From: Mycolicibacterium sp. TY81
GTDB taxonomy: Bacteria > Actinomycetota > Actinomycetes > Mycobacteriales > Mycobacteriaceae
Direction: 5' to 3'
DNA: 64,000 nt
Assembly (NCBI RefSeq): GCF_018326285.1
Contig: NZ_AP023362.1
Coordinates: 1,178,001-1,242,000 of the forward strand
Both the position numbers and the translations under genes were made by a program. This document shows positions 52,132 through 63,519 of the stretch, piece after piece. Every line of letters starts with the position of its first letter. Positions within the stretch are counted from its first letter, which is position 1. Under the pieces are notes generated by a model. It was not told the DNA's origin. It searched no databases and saw nothing but the letters and a program-made list of their open reading frames with translations.

Positions 52132-54066
52132 CTACTGCTGGCCGCGCTGGCGGGCCAGCTCGCGCAGCATCGCGTTGTAGGCATCCAGGTCGTCGTCGGC
52201 ATAGTCCGCGTCGGCGTGCCGGTCGGCGCGGGAGGCGGCGCGGCGATCCTGCCGCGCCCACTGTGCCACCAGGGCGATGACCACCAGGATCACCGGCAGT
52301 TCGCTCGAACCCCACGCGATGGCGCCGCCGAGGTGCTGGTCGGCGCCGATGCTCGACAGCCACGGCAGGCCGACGAACTTGTAGAACGGTCCGCCGATGG
52401 TGTCGGTCATGGTCATGGTCGCGATGCCGAAGAACGCGTGAAAAGGCATGACCGCGAACAACAATCCGAGCCGGCCGAGGAACGGCAGGCGCTTGGGGCC
52501 CGGGTCGATGCCGATGATGCCCCAGTAGAAGAGGTAGCCGACCAGCAGGAAGTGCACGCTCATCAACTCGTGGCCCCAGTGGTAGCGGACGAGCGTGTTG
52601 AAGATCGGGGTGAAGTACACCGCGTACAGCGACGCGACGAACAGCACGAACGCCACGATCGGATTCGACAGGGCGGCGGTGACTTTCGAGTGCACGAGCC
52701 ACAGGATCCATTCGCGGGGTCCGGGCGGGGCGCCCTCGCCGGCCGGGGGCAGGGCGCGCAGCGCCAGGGTCACCGGGCCGCCCAGCACCAGGAGCACCGG
52801 CACGAACATGTTGAGCGTCATGTGCTCGCCCATGTGGACGCTGAACATCGCCGAGCCGTAGGCCCGCACACCCGAGCTACTGGTGAAAAGCAGTGCCGCG
52901 CAGCCGATCAGCCACGCGAGCAACCGGCCCACCGGCCACTCGTCGCCCCGGCGCCGCAGCTTCAGGTAGGCGTAGAGATAGGCGCCGGCAAGCACCAGCG
53001 CACCGATGCCGATGAAGGTGTCGAACCGCCAGACCGTCAGCAGCCGAACCACATTCGGCGGGTCGGGCAGCTCGTAGCCGAGGAAGACGTCCCAGGTCGT
53101 GTACTTGTGGTGCAGCAGGCGCGGCGCGGTTTGCACCGCCATCGCGGACACCGCGGCGAGCGCGGTGAGCGCGGGCAGGCAGGTGGCCAGTCGGGACGGC
53201 TTGGCGCGGCGCAGCGCCGCGGCATCGGTGATCCACGACGCCGCCAGCGCGATCGCCGCGACGATGGCCCACCGTCCGTAATCGCTGCCCGTCAGTCCGG
53301 GCGGGCCGAGTTGTTCGGCCAGCAGCAGCACGCCGTAGATCAGGGCCGCGGTGCCGCAGGCCACCTGGATGATGAGCACCCGCCGGTAGAGGTCGGCGGC
53401 CGGCGGGCTGATGACGGCCGCGATCTTGGTGCCGGCCAGCACCGCCAGTGCCACCGCGAACACGATGACCGCGCTGGTCGTGTAGTCGTGGTCGGGCCCT
53501 TCGCTGGCGTTGCCGGTCACCGGCAGCGCCAGGACGCCGATCACGCTCGGGAGCAACAGCACGACCATGGCGATCCACCGCACGCTGAACCGCAGCGTCA
53601 GCGCCACGACCGCGGCGCACAGGGTGGCGACGATCCAGCCGCGGGCCATCTCGGACGCACCGATGGCCTCACCCAGTCGGCCGCTCTCGACCAGCCGCAG
53701 GGCCGGCGCGCCGGCGTCGGTCGCTGCCTGCACCACCACCATGAACGCTGCGGCGACCAGCCAGACCAGCGAAACCCGTTCCAGCACAAGGTGGATGCGG
53801 TAAGTGGGTGGGTCGATGACGCCCTTGGAGTCGGGCCGGGCGGTGGTCACGATGTACAGCAGGCCGCCGAGGCAGATCGCGGCGGCGAGGACGGCCGTGA
53901 AGTAGCCGACCGGTTCGGCCACAGCGGTGAACGTGCCGGGGTAGCTGTCGCCGGTGGCGACGAAGCGCTGGTCGCCCGAGATGAGTGCGTAGGTGACCAA
54001 GGCGGCGACCGCGGCCAGATAACCCAACAGCGGCAGCGTGATCCTGCCCGCCCGGTCCGAGCCCAT
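52132..54066 (-). CDS. CopD-CtaG fusion, cytochrome oxidase assembly / copper transport protein (Rv0102-like)
   Basis: 644 residues and about fourteen membrane helices: an N-terminal CopD-type copper-transport domain (to about residue 340) and a C-terminal Caa3_CtaG domain with histidines in [28 protein letters not shown] and [10 protein letters not shown]. tuberculosis Rv0102 has this build and lies beside ctpB (Rv0103c), the same pairing as here. It may pass copper to the CuA/CuB sites of the aa3 oxidase. Confidence 0.85.
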   Translation of the reverse strand: MGSDRAGRITLPLLGYLAAVAALVTYALISGDQRFVATGDSYPGTFTAVAEPVGYFTAVLAAAICLGGLLYIVTTARPDSKGVIDPPTYRIHLVLERVSLVWLVAAAFMVVVQAATDAGAPALRLVESGRLGEAIGASEMARGWIVATLCAAVVALTLRFSVRWIAMVVLLLPSVIGVLALPVTGNASEGPDHDYTTSAVIVFAVALAVLAGTKIAAVISPPAADLYRRVLIIQVACGTAALIYGVLLLAEQLGPPGLTGSDYGRWAIVAAIALAASWITDAAALRRAKPSRLATCLPALTALAAVSAMAVQTAPRLLHHKYTTWDVFLGYELPDPPNVVRLLTVWRFDTFIGIGALVLAGAYLYAYLKLRRRGDEWPVGRLLAWLIGCAALLFTSSSGVRAYGSAMFSVHMGEHMTLNMFVPVLLVLGGPVTLALRALPPAGEGAPPGPREWILWLVHSKVTAALSNPIVAFVLFVASLYAVYFTPIFNTLVRYHWGHELMSVHFLLVGYLFYWGIIGIDPGPKRLPFLGRLGLLFAVMPFHAFFGIATMTMTDTIGGPFYKFVGLPWLSSIGADQHLGGAIAWGSSELPVILVVIALVAQWARQDRRAASRADRHADADYADDDLDAYNAMLRELARQRGQQ

Positions 54067-54107
54067 CGAAATACCGGCCTTCCACCTGAAGAACTGATCA
54101 GGCCCAG

Positions 54108-54128
54108 TCTACGACCAGGTGTCGTAGA
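54108..54128. promoter_or_regulatory. Candidate operator between the CtaG and PepSY genes
   Basis: TCTACGAC (54108-54115) and its reverse complement GTCGTAGA (54121-54128) have a 5-bp spacer in the 113-bp gap between divergent genes. The shape recalls BlaI/CopY-family operators, an inference. No known regulator gene is adjacent. Confidence 0.5.
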
Positions 54129-54179
54129 AATTTTCCGGGCGCAGGAACTCCTGGCGCCGCGGGCCGACCAATACAAGTT

Positions 54180-55553
54180 GTGAGTCACACCCAACTGCCC
54201 GAATCGGACGTTGCCGTCGCGTCCGATCCGTCGGCGTGGAAGCGCTTCCGCCCGGCATTGCTGCGGCTGCACTTCTACGCCGGCCTGTTCGTCGCGCCGT
54301 TCATCCTGATCGCAGCCGTCACCGGGCTGCTGTACGCGGTGATCCCGCAGATCGACAGCGCGGTGTACCGGCACGAACTCACCGTCGACCACGTCGGCGA
54401 CCGCCAGCTGCCGCTGGCAGCCCAGCTGGCAGCCGTCCGGGCCGCGCATCCGGAGGGCACCGTCACCAGCATCCGGCCGCCCGCCGCGGCCGACGAGACG
54501 ACGCAGGTGACGCTCGCGGTCGACGACGTCCCCGCCGACTACGCGCGCACGGTGTTCGTCGACCCGTACACCGGCGCGATCCGCGGCGCCCTGACCACCT
54601 ACGGCCAGTGGCTGCCGGTGCGGGCCTGGTTCGACGAACTGCACCGCAACCTGCACCTCGGCGCCTTCGGCCGCAACTACAGCGAACTGGCCGCGAGCTG
54701 GTCGTGGGTGATCGCCGGCGTCGGCCTGATGCTGTGGATCGGGCACAACCGGGGACAGCCGCGGCGGCTCGTCGTTCCGGATGTGCGGGCGACCGGGCGG
54801 CGCCGGCTGCTGTCGTGGCACGGCACCCTCGGGGTCTGGATCCTCGCGGCGGTGGCGCTGCTGGCGGTGTCGGGCATGACGTGGTCGCGGTTCGCGGGGG
54901 AGAACGTCGCACAATTGCGGACGCAGCTGAGCTGGACCAGCCCGTCCGTCGACACCGCGCTGCCGGGGCAGACCGCCGGGGCGGCGTTGGATGAGGCCAC
55001 CGCGCTGCGCGGGGCCGACGCGGCGCTGCGGGTCGCCCATGACGCGCACCTGCGGACCCCGATGTGGATGTATCCGCCGGCGACGGCGGGCCAGGGCTGG
55101 CAGGTCGCCGAGCGCAAGCGTGATTGGCCGACGCAGTACGACGCGATCGTCGTCGACCCCGCCACGGGCACGGTGACGGCGCGGCTTGACTTCGCCGAGT
55201 GGCCGCTCATGGCCAAGATGACCGACTGGGTCATCGACCTGCACATGGGCATTCTGTTCGGCCTGGTCAACCAGCTCGCGCTGATCGCGGTCGCCCTCGC
55301 GATGATCGTCGGGATCCTGCTGGGTTACCGCATGTGGTGGCGTCGCCGCCCGACCCGCGGGAACGGGTTCGCCCTCCCGACCGGGCAACGGCGCGGCGCG
55401 CTGTCGGCGCTGCGGCCCCATGAGGCGGCGCTGCTGGTGCTCGTTCTCGGTGGCGTCGGGTGGTTCGCCCCGTTGTTCGGCCTCACGCTGGCCCTGTTCG
55501 TCGCGGTCGACGTGGCACTGGGCTGGCGGCAGCGGCGGCGGGCGGCCAAGTGA
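54180..55553 (+). CDS. PepSY-associated TM-helix membrane protein
   Basis: 457 residues with the layout of the PepSY_TM family: a first helix with LHFYAGLFVAPF, PepSY-type outer domains, and further helices with histidines (HRNLHLGAFG, SWHGTLGVWIL, DLHMGILFG) that could bind heme b as in bacterial ferric reductases. A reductase for copper or iron before uptake would fit the locus. GTG start. The next gene overlaps its stop by 4 bp. Confidence 0.85.
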   Translation: MSHTQLPESDVAVASDPSAWKRFRPALLRLHFYAGLFVAPFILIAAVTGLLYAVIPQIDSAVYRHELTVDHVGDRQLPLAAQLAAVRAAHPEGTVTSIRPPAAADETTQVTLAVDDVPADYARTVFVDPYTGAIRGALTTYGQWLPVRAWFDELHRNLHLGAFGRNYSELAASWSWVIAGVGLMLWIGHNRGQPRRLVVPDVRATGRRRLLSWHGTLGVWILAAVALLAVSGMTWSRFAGENVAQLRTQLSWTSPSVDTALPGQTAGAALDEATALRGADAALRVAHDAHLRTPMWMYPPATAGQGWQVAERKRDWPTQYDAIVVDPATGTVTARLDFAEWPLMAKMTDWVIDLHMGILFGLVNQLALIAVALAMIVGILLGYRMWWRRRPTRGNGFALPTGQRRGALSALRPHEAALLVLVLGGVGWFAPLFGLTLALFVAVDVALGWRQRRRAAK

Positions 55554-56206
55554 TCGCCGACATCTGGCTCCGGTTGTTCGTGACCGGGATATTCGTGCTG
55601 AGCGCGGCGCAGTGCGTCTATGCCCTGGTCACGGCCCGTGCGGACCGGGCCTGGATCGACCAGACGAGCCGCGCGCTGCACCTGTTGATGGCGGTGGCGA
55701 TGCTCGTCATGGCGTGGCCGGCGGGGATGGGTGTGCCGAACCGGCCGCCGATGGTGTTCTTCCTGCTGGCGGCCGGCTGGTTCGTCGTGGTCCTGGCGGT
55801 GCGCGCCGGCCACCGGGTCGCCGACGGCTATCACGCGGTGATGATGCTGGCGATGGCGTGGATGTACGCCGTGATGGACGGGCGGGTGCTGCCCGGGCAG
55901 TGCGCCGGGACCGCCGCCGACGCGCCGCAGTCGGCGTCGTCGATGCCGTCCATGCCGGGCATGGACATGTCCGGGACGACGGCGCATTCGGGGCCGATGG
56001 GCGGCTGCGGGCACCCGGCGGCGTGGGTGGACGCCGTGAACTGGGCGCTCACCGCGATGTTCGGGGCCGCCGCATTGTGGTGGGCCATCCGCTACTTCGC
56101 GGTGCGGCAGGAGCGGCCCGACGTCCCGGCCCGGCTGTGGTTCGCCGTGGCCTGTCAGGCCATGGCGGCGGCCGGGATGGCGATCATGTTCGCCGTGATG
56201 ATCTAG
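55550..56206 (+). CDS. DUF5134 integral membrane protein (second copy), Met/His-rich loop
   Basis: 218 residues, about six helices. Shares LHLLMAVAMLVMAWPAGM and YHAVMMLAMAWM with the protein at 44704-45273. The loop has MPSMPGMDMSG, HSGPMGGCGHP: a metal-binding look with alternating Met typical of Cu(I) sites. GTG at 55550 overlaps the PepSY stop. Stops of this gene and the convergent anti-sigma-like gene overlap at CTAG. Confidence 0.82.
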   Translation: MIADIWLRLFVTGIFVLSAAQCVYALVTARADRAWIDQTSRALHLLMAVAMLVMAWPAGMGVPNRPPMVFFLLAAGWFVVVLAVRAGHRVADGYHAVMMLAMAWMYAVMDGRVLPGQCAGTAADAPQSASSMPSMPGMDMSGTTAHSGPMGGCGHPAAWVDAVNWALTAMFGAAALWWAIRYFAVRQERPDVPARLWFAVACQAMAAAGMAIMFAVMI

Positions 56207-56916
56207 GCCGCATTGCCGTCGGTGGGCCACAGGTGGCCCCGGCGGCGGCCGCGGGAGGCGTTGTCCGGCAGCGTGATGTCGTCGAGCGTGGGTGCCGCGT
56301 CGCGGTCCGGCCGCGGCGGCTCGCCGGCATGGCGGCGCCACACCAGCACCGTCAGCACCACCCCGGCCAGCGCCGGCAGATGGCTCAGCATGCGGACCGC
56401 ACCGACTGCTCCGGTCAGTCCGTCGACGACGACGTAGCCGGTGAGCACGAGGGTGAACACGCCGCCGACGATCGCCAGGCCCATCGCCGCGGTCGGGCGG
56501 GCGGCGGCGACCAACATGCCGACGCCGAGTGCGACGGACCACGCCGTCGACTCGTTGACCACATGTCCGCCCGCGGCATGCCCGACGTGCACGCCGATGC
56601 TGACGCCCGCCGCCTGCAGCACGGCCAGGACGATCTGGATGGCGCCCACCACCGCGAGGCCGATGCGCAGCCAGTCGAGGCCGGGGCGGGTTTCGGGGAG
56701 CGCGGTCTGCGAGACCGTGTCGGCCACGGCGGTGATCCGGGTGCGGTCGGCGGCGATCAGCCCGCGCAGCAGCTGCATCTGGCTGTCCAGCTCGTCCTGC
56801 CACTGCCGGCACTCGGGGCAGGACGCCAGGTGCTCGTCGACGCGGCGCGCGGGGACGGGTTCGTGCTCGCCGTCCATCCGCGCGGACAGCGCCTCCCGGG
56901 CAATCTCGCACTCCAC
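56203..56916 (-). CDS. Zinc-finger (zf-HC2) anti-sigma-factor-like membrane protein
   Basis: 237 residues. The N-terminus CEIAREALSARMDGE and the ZAS-type motif HLASCPECR (HX3CX2C) match zinc-binding anti-sigma factors. Four to five transmembrane helices and a cytoplasmic tail follow. GTG at 56916. No sigma factor is adjacent; the only one in the window is sigC, 6.5 kb away in the same copper block. The loop HVGHAAGGH has three His. It is the right border of the block. Confidence 0.82.
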   Translation of the reverse strand: MECEIAREALSARMDGEHEPVPARRVDEHLASCPECRQWQDELDSQMQLLRGLIAADRTRITAVADTVSQTALPETRPGLDWLRIGLAVVGAIQIVLAVLQAAGVSIGVHVGHAAGGHVVNESTAWSVALGVGMLVAAARPTAAMGLAIVGGVFTLVLTGYVVVDGLTGAVGAVRMLSHLPALAGVVLTVLVWRRHAGEPPRPDRDAAPTLDDITLPDNASRGRRRGHLWPTDGNAA

Positions 56917-56995
56917 ATCGTCAATAGTCGCGCACCGGGCCCGGTTTTCTCCCGGCAGTCCCGAATCCGTAGATCGGTGCCGTTTTGGTGGGTAA

Positions 56996-58414
<1,419 letters not shown>

Positions 58415-58422
58415 CTTCACCC

Positions 58423-58487
58423 CGCCGAATGGCCACCCGGCGCATTGGTTTTCACGCGAAACCCGTGCGGCAGGTGGCTATTCGGCG
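58423..58487. terminator. Inverted repeat between aroG and pknL
   Basis: CGCCGAATGGCCACC (58423-58437) pairs with 58473-58487, 14 Watson-Crick pairs and one G-U, around a 35-nt loop, between the convergent stops. M. tuberculosis has an IS1558 copy (Rv2177c) here; no transposase remains visible. Confidence 0.55.
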
Positions 58488-58490
58488 TTT

Positions 58491-59690
58491 CTAGAACAGC
58501 CCGTCGATGTTGGTGCCGAGGGTCCAGGCGCCGGCGGCGACCAACGCGGTCAGCGTCAGCACCGCGATGAGCCAGAACAGCACGGCGCGCCGCGACCGCT
58601 GCCGCGCCCAGGCGAAGTCGTCGAGGTCGATCCCCGCGAATTGTTTTGTCACCACCGGTGATTCGAGCAGTGCGGGGTCCATCGCAGGGTCCATGGTGAA
58701 CTGCAGGGTGTGCTGCGGCGCCGGCTTCGGGGCTGCTGCCCGGCCCGTCGCGACCGTGGTGTGCTCGGCGCGGCCGCGCTGTGCGGCCGCCGCGGTGTGT
58801 TGCGCCGAGTTCGTGGGTGCCGGCACCCGGAATTCGGGCAGACCGAGGTCGGTGACGATCGCGGCGAGTTCGGCCGCCATGTCGCCGGCATCCAGGTAGC
58901 GGTCGTCGGCCAGGCGGGCCGTCGCGCAGGCCACCAGGTCGTCGAATTGCTTTGGCACACCGGCGATTGCCGAACTCGGCGGCGGCACGTCCTGGTCCAG
59001 CCGCTGATAGGCGACGCTGAGCGGATTGTCGCCGGTGAACGGCGTGGTGCCGGTCAGCAGCTCGTAGGCCAGGATGCCGACGGAGTAGACGTCGCTGCGC
59101 GGGTCGGCGTCACCGGTGCTGACCTGTTCGGGGGAGAGGTACGCCGCGGTGCCGAGGATGACGCTCGTCGACGTGATCTTGGCCTCAGCGACAGCGCGCA
59201 CCAGCCCGAAGTCGGCGATCTTGACCTCGCCACTGTCGGAGATCAGCACGTTCTCGGGCTTGATGTCGCGGTGCACCAGGCCCGCCTGGTGGGCCACCGC
59301 CAGGCCGTCGAGCATCGGGGCCAGCACGGCCGCCACGGCGTGCGGGGGCATCGGGCCACGTTCGCGCAGCAACTCGCGCAGCGTCCCGCCCTCGACGAGT
59401 TCCATCACCAGGAACGGGTGCCGACCGTCGAATCCCTGGTCGTAAACCGCAACCAGCCCAGGGCTTTTCAGTCCGGCGGCGGCGCGGGCCTCGCGCTGGA
59501 AGCGGGTCAGGAACTGCTGATCGCCGGAGTACCGCGAATCCATGACCTTGAGTGCCACCAGGCGGTCGAGCCGGGTGTCCAGCCCGCGGTACACCGTGGA
59601 CATGCCGCCACTGGCGATGGGTGCGTCCACGCGGTAGCGCCCGTCCAGCACCGCACCGATCAGTGGGTCCGGTTGTCGGGATGGCTGCAC
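58491..59690 (-). CDS. pknL: Serine/threonine protein kinase PknL
   Basis: 399 residues, the length of M. tuberculosis PknL (Rv2176). Kinase motifs: GGMSTVYRG, VALKVMD (Lys), HRDIKPENVL, DFGLVRA, and an activation loop with several Thr/Ser (KITSTSVILGTAAYLSPE). A basic/proline-rich linker and one C-terminal helix (FWLIAVLTLTALVAAGAW) anchor it. GTG at 59690 starts 6 nt after a -10-like TACGAT, so translation is likely leaderless. Divergent from its partner gene. Confidence 0.95.
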   Translation of the reverse strand: MQPSRQPDPLIGAVLDGRYRVDAPIASGGMSTVYRGLDTRLDRLVALKVMDSRYSGDQQFLTRFQREARAAAGLKSPGLVAVYDQGFDGRHPFLVMELVEGGTLRELLRERGPMPPHAVAAVLAPMLDGLAVAHQAGLVHRDIKPENVLISDSGEVKIADFGLVRAVAEAKITSTSVILGTAAYLSPEQVSTGDADPRSDVYSVGILAYELLTGTTPFTGDNPLSVAYQRLDQDVPPPSSAIAGVPKQFDDLVACATARLADDRYLDAGDMAAELAAIVTDLGLPEFRVPAPTNSAQHTAAAAQRGRAEHTTVATGRAAAPKPAPQHTLQFTMDPAMDPALLESPVVTKQFAGIDLDDFAWARQRSRRAVLFWLIAVLTLTALVAAGAWTLGTNIDGLF

Positions 59691-59696
59691 CTGGCA

Positions 59697-59714
59697 ATCG
59701 TACGGCTCTAGAAT
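59697..59714. promoter_or_regulatory. Back-to-back leaderless -10 elements of pknL and the Rv2175c gene
   Basis: TACGAT on the minus strand (59702-59697) serves pknL, 6 nt before its GTG. TAGAAT on the plus strand (59709-59714) serves the Rv2175c gene, 7 nt before its GTG. Only 6 bp separate the hexamers, so polymerase could occupy one promoter at a time. Confidence 0.5.
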
Positions 59715-59721
59715 CTCCTGG

Positions 59722-60126
59722 GTGAGCAGCATTCCGGCCGCCGAGGACGTTATCGATCCCGATGAAGCGGTCTACGACCTTCCCGCAGTGGCATCGATGC
59801 TGGGTATTCCGGTGACGAAGGTGCACCAGCAGTTGCGGGACGGACACCTCCTCGGAGTGCGCCGGAACGGTGCCATCGTGGTGCCCAAGATCTTCTTCGA
59901 CGACAAGGGGCATGTGGTCAAGCAGCTGCCGGGCCTGCTCGTCGTGCTGCGCGACGGTGGCTACCACGAAACCGACATCGTGCGGTGGCTGTTCACCGCC
60001 GACGAGTCGCTGACGCTGACGCGCGACGGCACCACCGAGCGCGTCGTCAACGCGCGTCCGGTCGACGCGCTGCATTCGCACCAGGCCAGGGAAGTGCTGC
60101 GGCGCGCCCAGGCTATGGCGTACTAG
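59722..60126 (+). CDS. Winged-helix DNA-binding protein, Rv2175c homologue (PknL substrate)
   Basis: 134 residues with the wHTH core (YDLPAVASMLGIPVTKVHQQL) and the conserved ending ARPVDALHSHQAREVLRRAQAMAY. In M. tuberculosis PknL phosphorylates Rv2175c at Thr9 in a flexible N-terminus, abolishing DNA binding (recalled). Here the protein begins at SSIPAAEDV, which aligns after that Thr, and no in-frame start lies upstream. The last 14 bp overlap mptA. Confidence 0.9.
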   Translation: MSSIPAAEDVIDPDEAVYDLPAVASMLGIPVTKVHQQLRDGHLLGVRRNGAIVVPKIFFDDKGHVVKQLPGLLVVLRDGGYHETDIVRWLFTADESLTLTRDGTTERVVNARPVDALHSHQAREVLRRAQAMAY

Positions 60127-61621
60127 CCGGCTCGGCCGCCGTCGTCTTCGGCTCCGGCGCGTGGGCCAGCGAATACCACGCGGCCACCGCGCATCCCGTC
60201 GCCAGGATGACGTGCAGCCACGAGTACATGCCGTGCGATCCGTCGGGTTTGAAGATCACCATGATCCAGGTGGAGAACCCGGCGATCGCGGCGACGGCCG
60301 AGCGGCTCTGCGCCAGCGCCGAGACGATCGCCAGCGGCCAGGTGTAGTACCAGGGCAGCGCGGCGGGCACGAACAGCACCACGACGGCCATCACCAGCGC
60401 GATGCCGATCAGCGCTTCCCGGTCGGTGTGCCGGAATCGCCACCACAGCAAGGGCAGTGAGATCGCGATGATCGCGATACCGATGATGCGGGTGACGTCG
60501 AGCACCGCGTAGAAGCTGACGGTGGTGAACAGTCCGCCGATGGCATGGATCAGGTTGGCCACCGCCGTCGGGATGGTCAGCCAGTTGACGATCTTCACCG
60601 AACCGGCCAGTGCCGTCAGCCAGCCGAGCCCGACCCCGGCCGCCACCGTCACCACGGCGAACACCACGGTGAAGATCACCCCTGACGCCGCGGTGGCCAC
60701 CAGCCACGCGCGGACCTGACCCCACGGGTGGCGTTCGCGCAACTGGCGCATCCAGACCCACACCATGAACGGAAGTGCCAGTCCCGCGGTGGCTTTCACC
60801 GCCACCGCGAGCGCGATCAGGCTGACGCCGGCGATGGGATGCCGTTCGAACGTCAGCGCGATGGCGGCCATCATCAGGCCGACCATCAGCATCTCGTTGT
60901 GGACGCCGCCCATCAGATGGATGATCACCAGCGGGTTGAGGACGCAAATCCACAGGGCGGCAGCGCTGTTGGCGCCGACGTGGCGGGCGACGCGGGGCGC
61001 TGCCCAGATCAGCATGACCAGGCCGGGCAGCATGCACAGCCGCAGCAGCATGGTGCCCTCGACCACGTGGTCGCCGACGATCATGGTGACGAACTTGGCC
61101 ACCAGGATGAATGCCGGCCCGTAGGGCGCGGTGGTGGTGGTCCAGATCGGACTCACGTTGTCCAGCAACGAGTTCGGGTTGTCGACCGGCCCGACGAGGT
61201 AGGGGTCCAGCCCGTCGCGCAGCAGGGCGCCCTGCGCCAGGTAGGAGTAGGTGTCGCGGCTGAACACCGGCACGCTCAGCAGCAGCGGCGCGAGCCAGAA
61301 GCCGGTCGTCGCGATCATCGTGTAATCGGTCGCGGTGCGGTCCACGACGCGCCGGCCCAGCGCGAGCCAGGCGATCAGCATCAGGGCGACGCCGGTCCAC
61401 AGCAGGATCGACGACAGCACCAGCCCGTGGCCGAACCGGAACCACGACAGGTGCATCGACTCGAGCAGGGGATCGTGCTGCCGGGTGCTGCCGGCGCCGA
61501 GGCCGCCGAGGGCGATCAGGATGGCGCCGGCGAAGCCGAGCAGCGCGGGGCGGCCCTCGTCGGACCGTCCGAAGGCGGTGAGCCGGGCCAGCGCCCCGGG
61601 AGCCGTGGTCGAAGTCGACAT
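60113..61621 (-). CDS. mptA: Alpha-(1-6)-mannopyranosyltransferase MptA
   Basis: 502-residue GT-C membrane transferase with about twelve helices. The first outer loop holds the acidic motif after FSRDTYSYLAQGALL, and the longer loop LVGPVDNPNSLLDNVSPIW is typical. Homologue of Rv2174, which extends the mannan core of lipomannan. Starts 6 bp after idsA2. Confidence 0.92.
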   Translation of the reverse strand: MSTSTTAPGALARLTAFGRSDEGRPALLGFAGAILIALGGLGAGSTRQHDPLLESMHLSWFRFGHGLVLSSILLWTGVALMLIAWLALGRRVVDRTATDYTMIATTGFWLAPLLLSVPVFSRDTYSYLAQGALLRDGLDPYLVGPVDNPNSLLDNVSPIWTTTTAPYGPAFILVAKFVTMIVGDHVVEGTMLLRLCMLPGLVMLIWAAPRVARHVGANSAAALWICVLNPLVIIHLMGGVHNEMLMVGLMMAAIALTFERHPIAGVSLIALAVAVKATAGLALPFMVWVWMRQLRERHPWGQVRAWLVATAASGVIFTVVFAVVTVAAGVGLGWLTALAGSVKIVNWLTIPTAVANLIHAIGGLFTTVSFYAVLDVTRIIGIAIIAISLPLLWWRFRHTDREALIGIALVMAVVVLFVPAALPWYYTWPLAIVSALAQSRSAVAAIAGFSTWIMVIFKPDGSHGMYSWLHVILATGCAVAAWYSLAHAPEPKTTAAEPASTP

Positions 61622-61627
61622 CGTGGC

Positions 61628-63471
<1,844 letters not shown>

Positions 63472-63519
63472 GCCGTTATCGTGCCAGATCGCGTCAGGGA
63501 CAGCGGCACACCGGATGGA

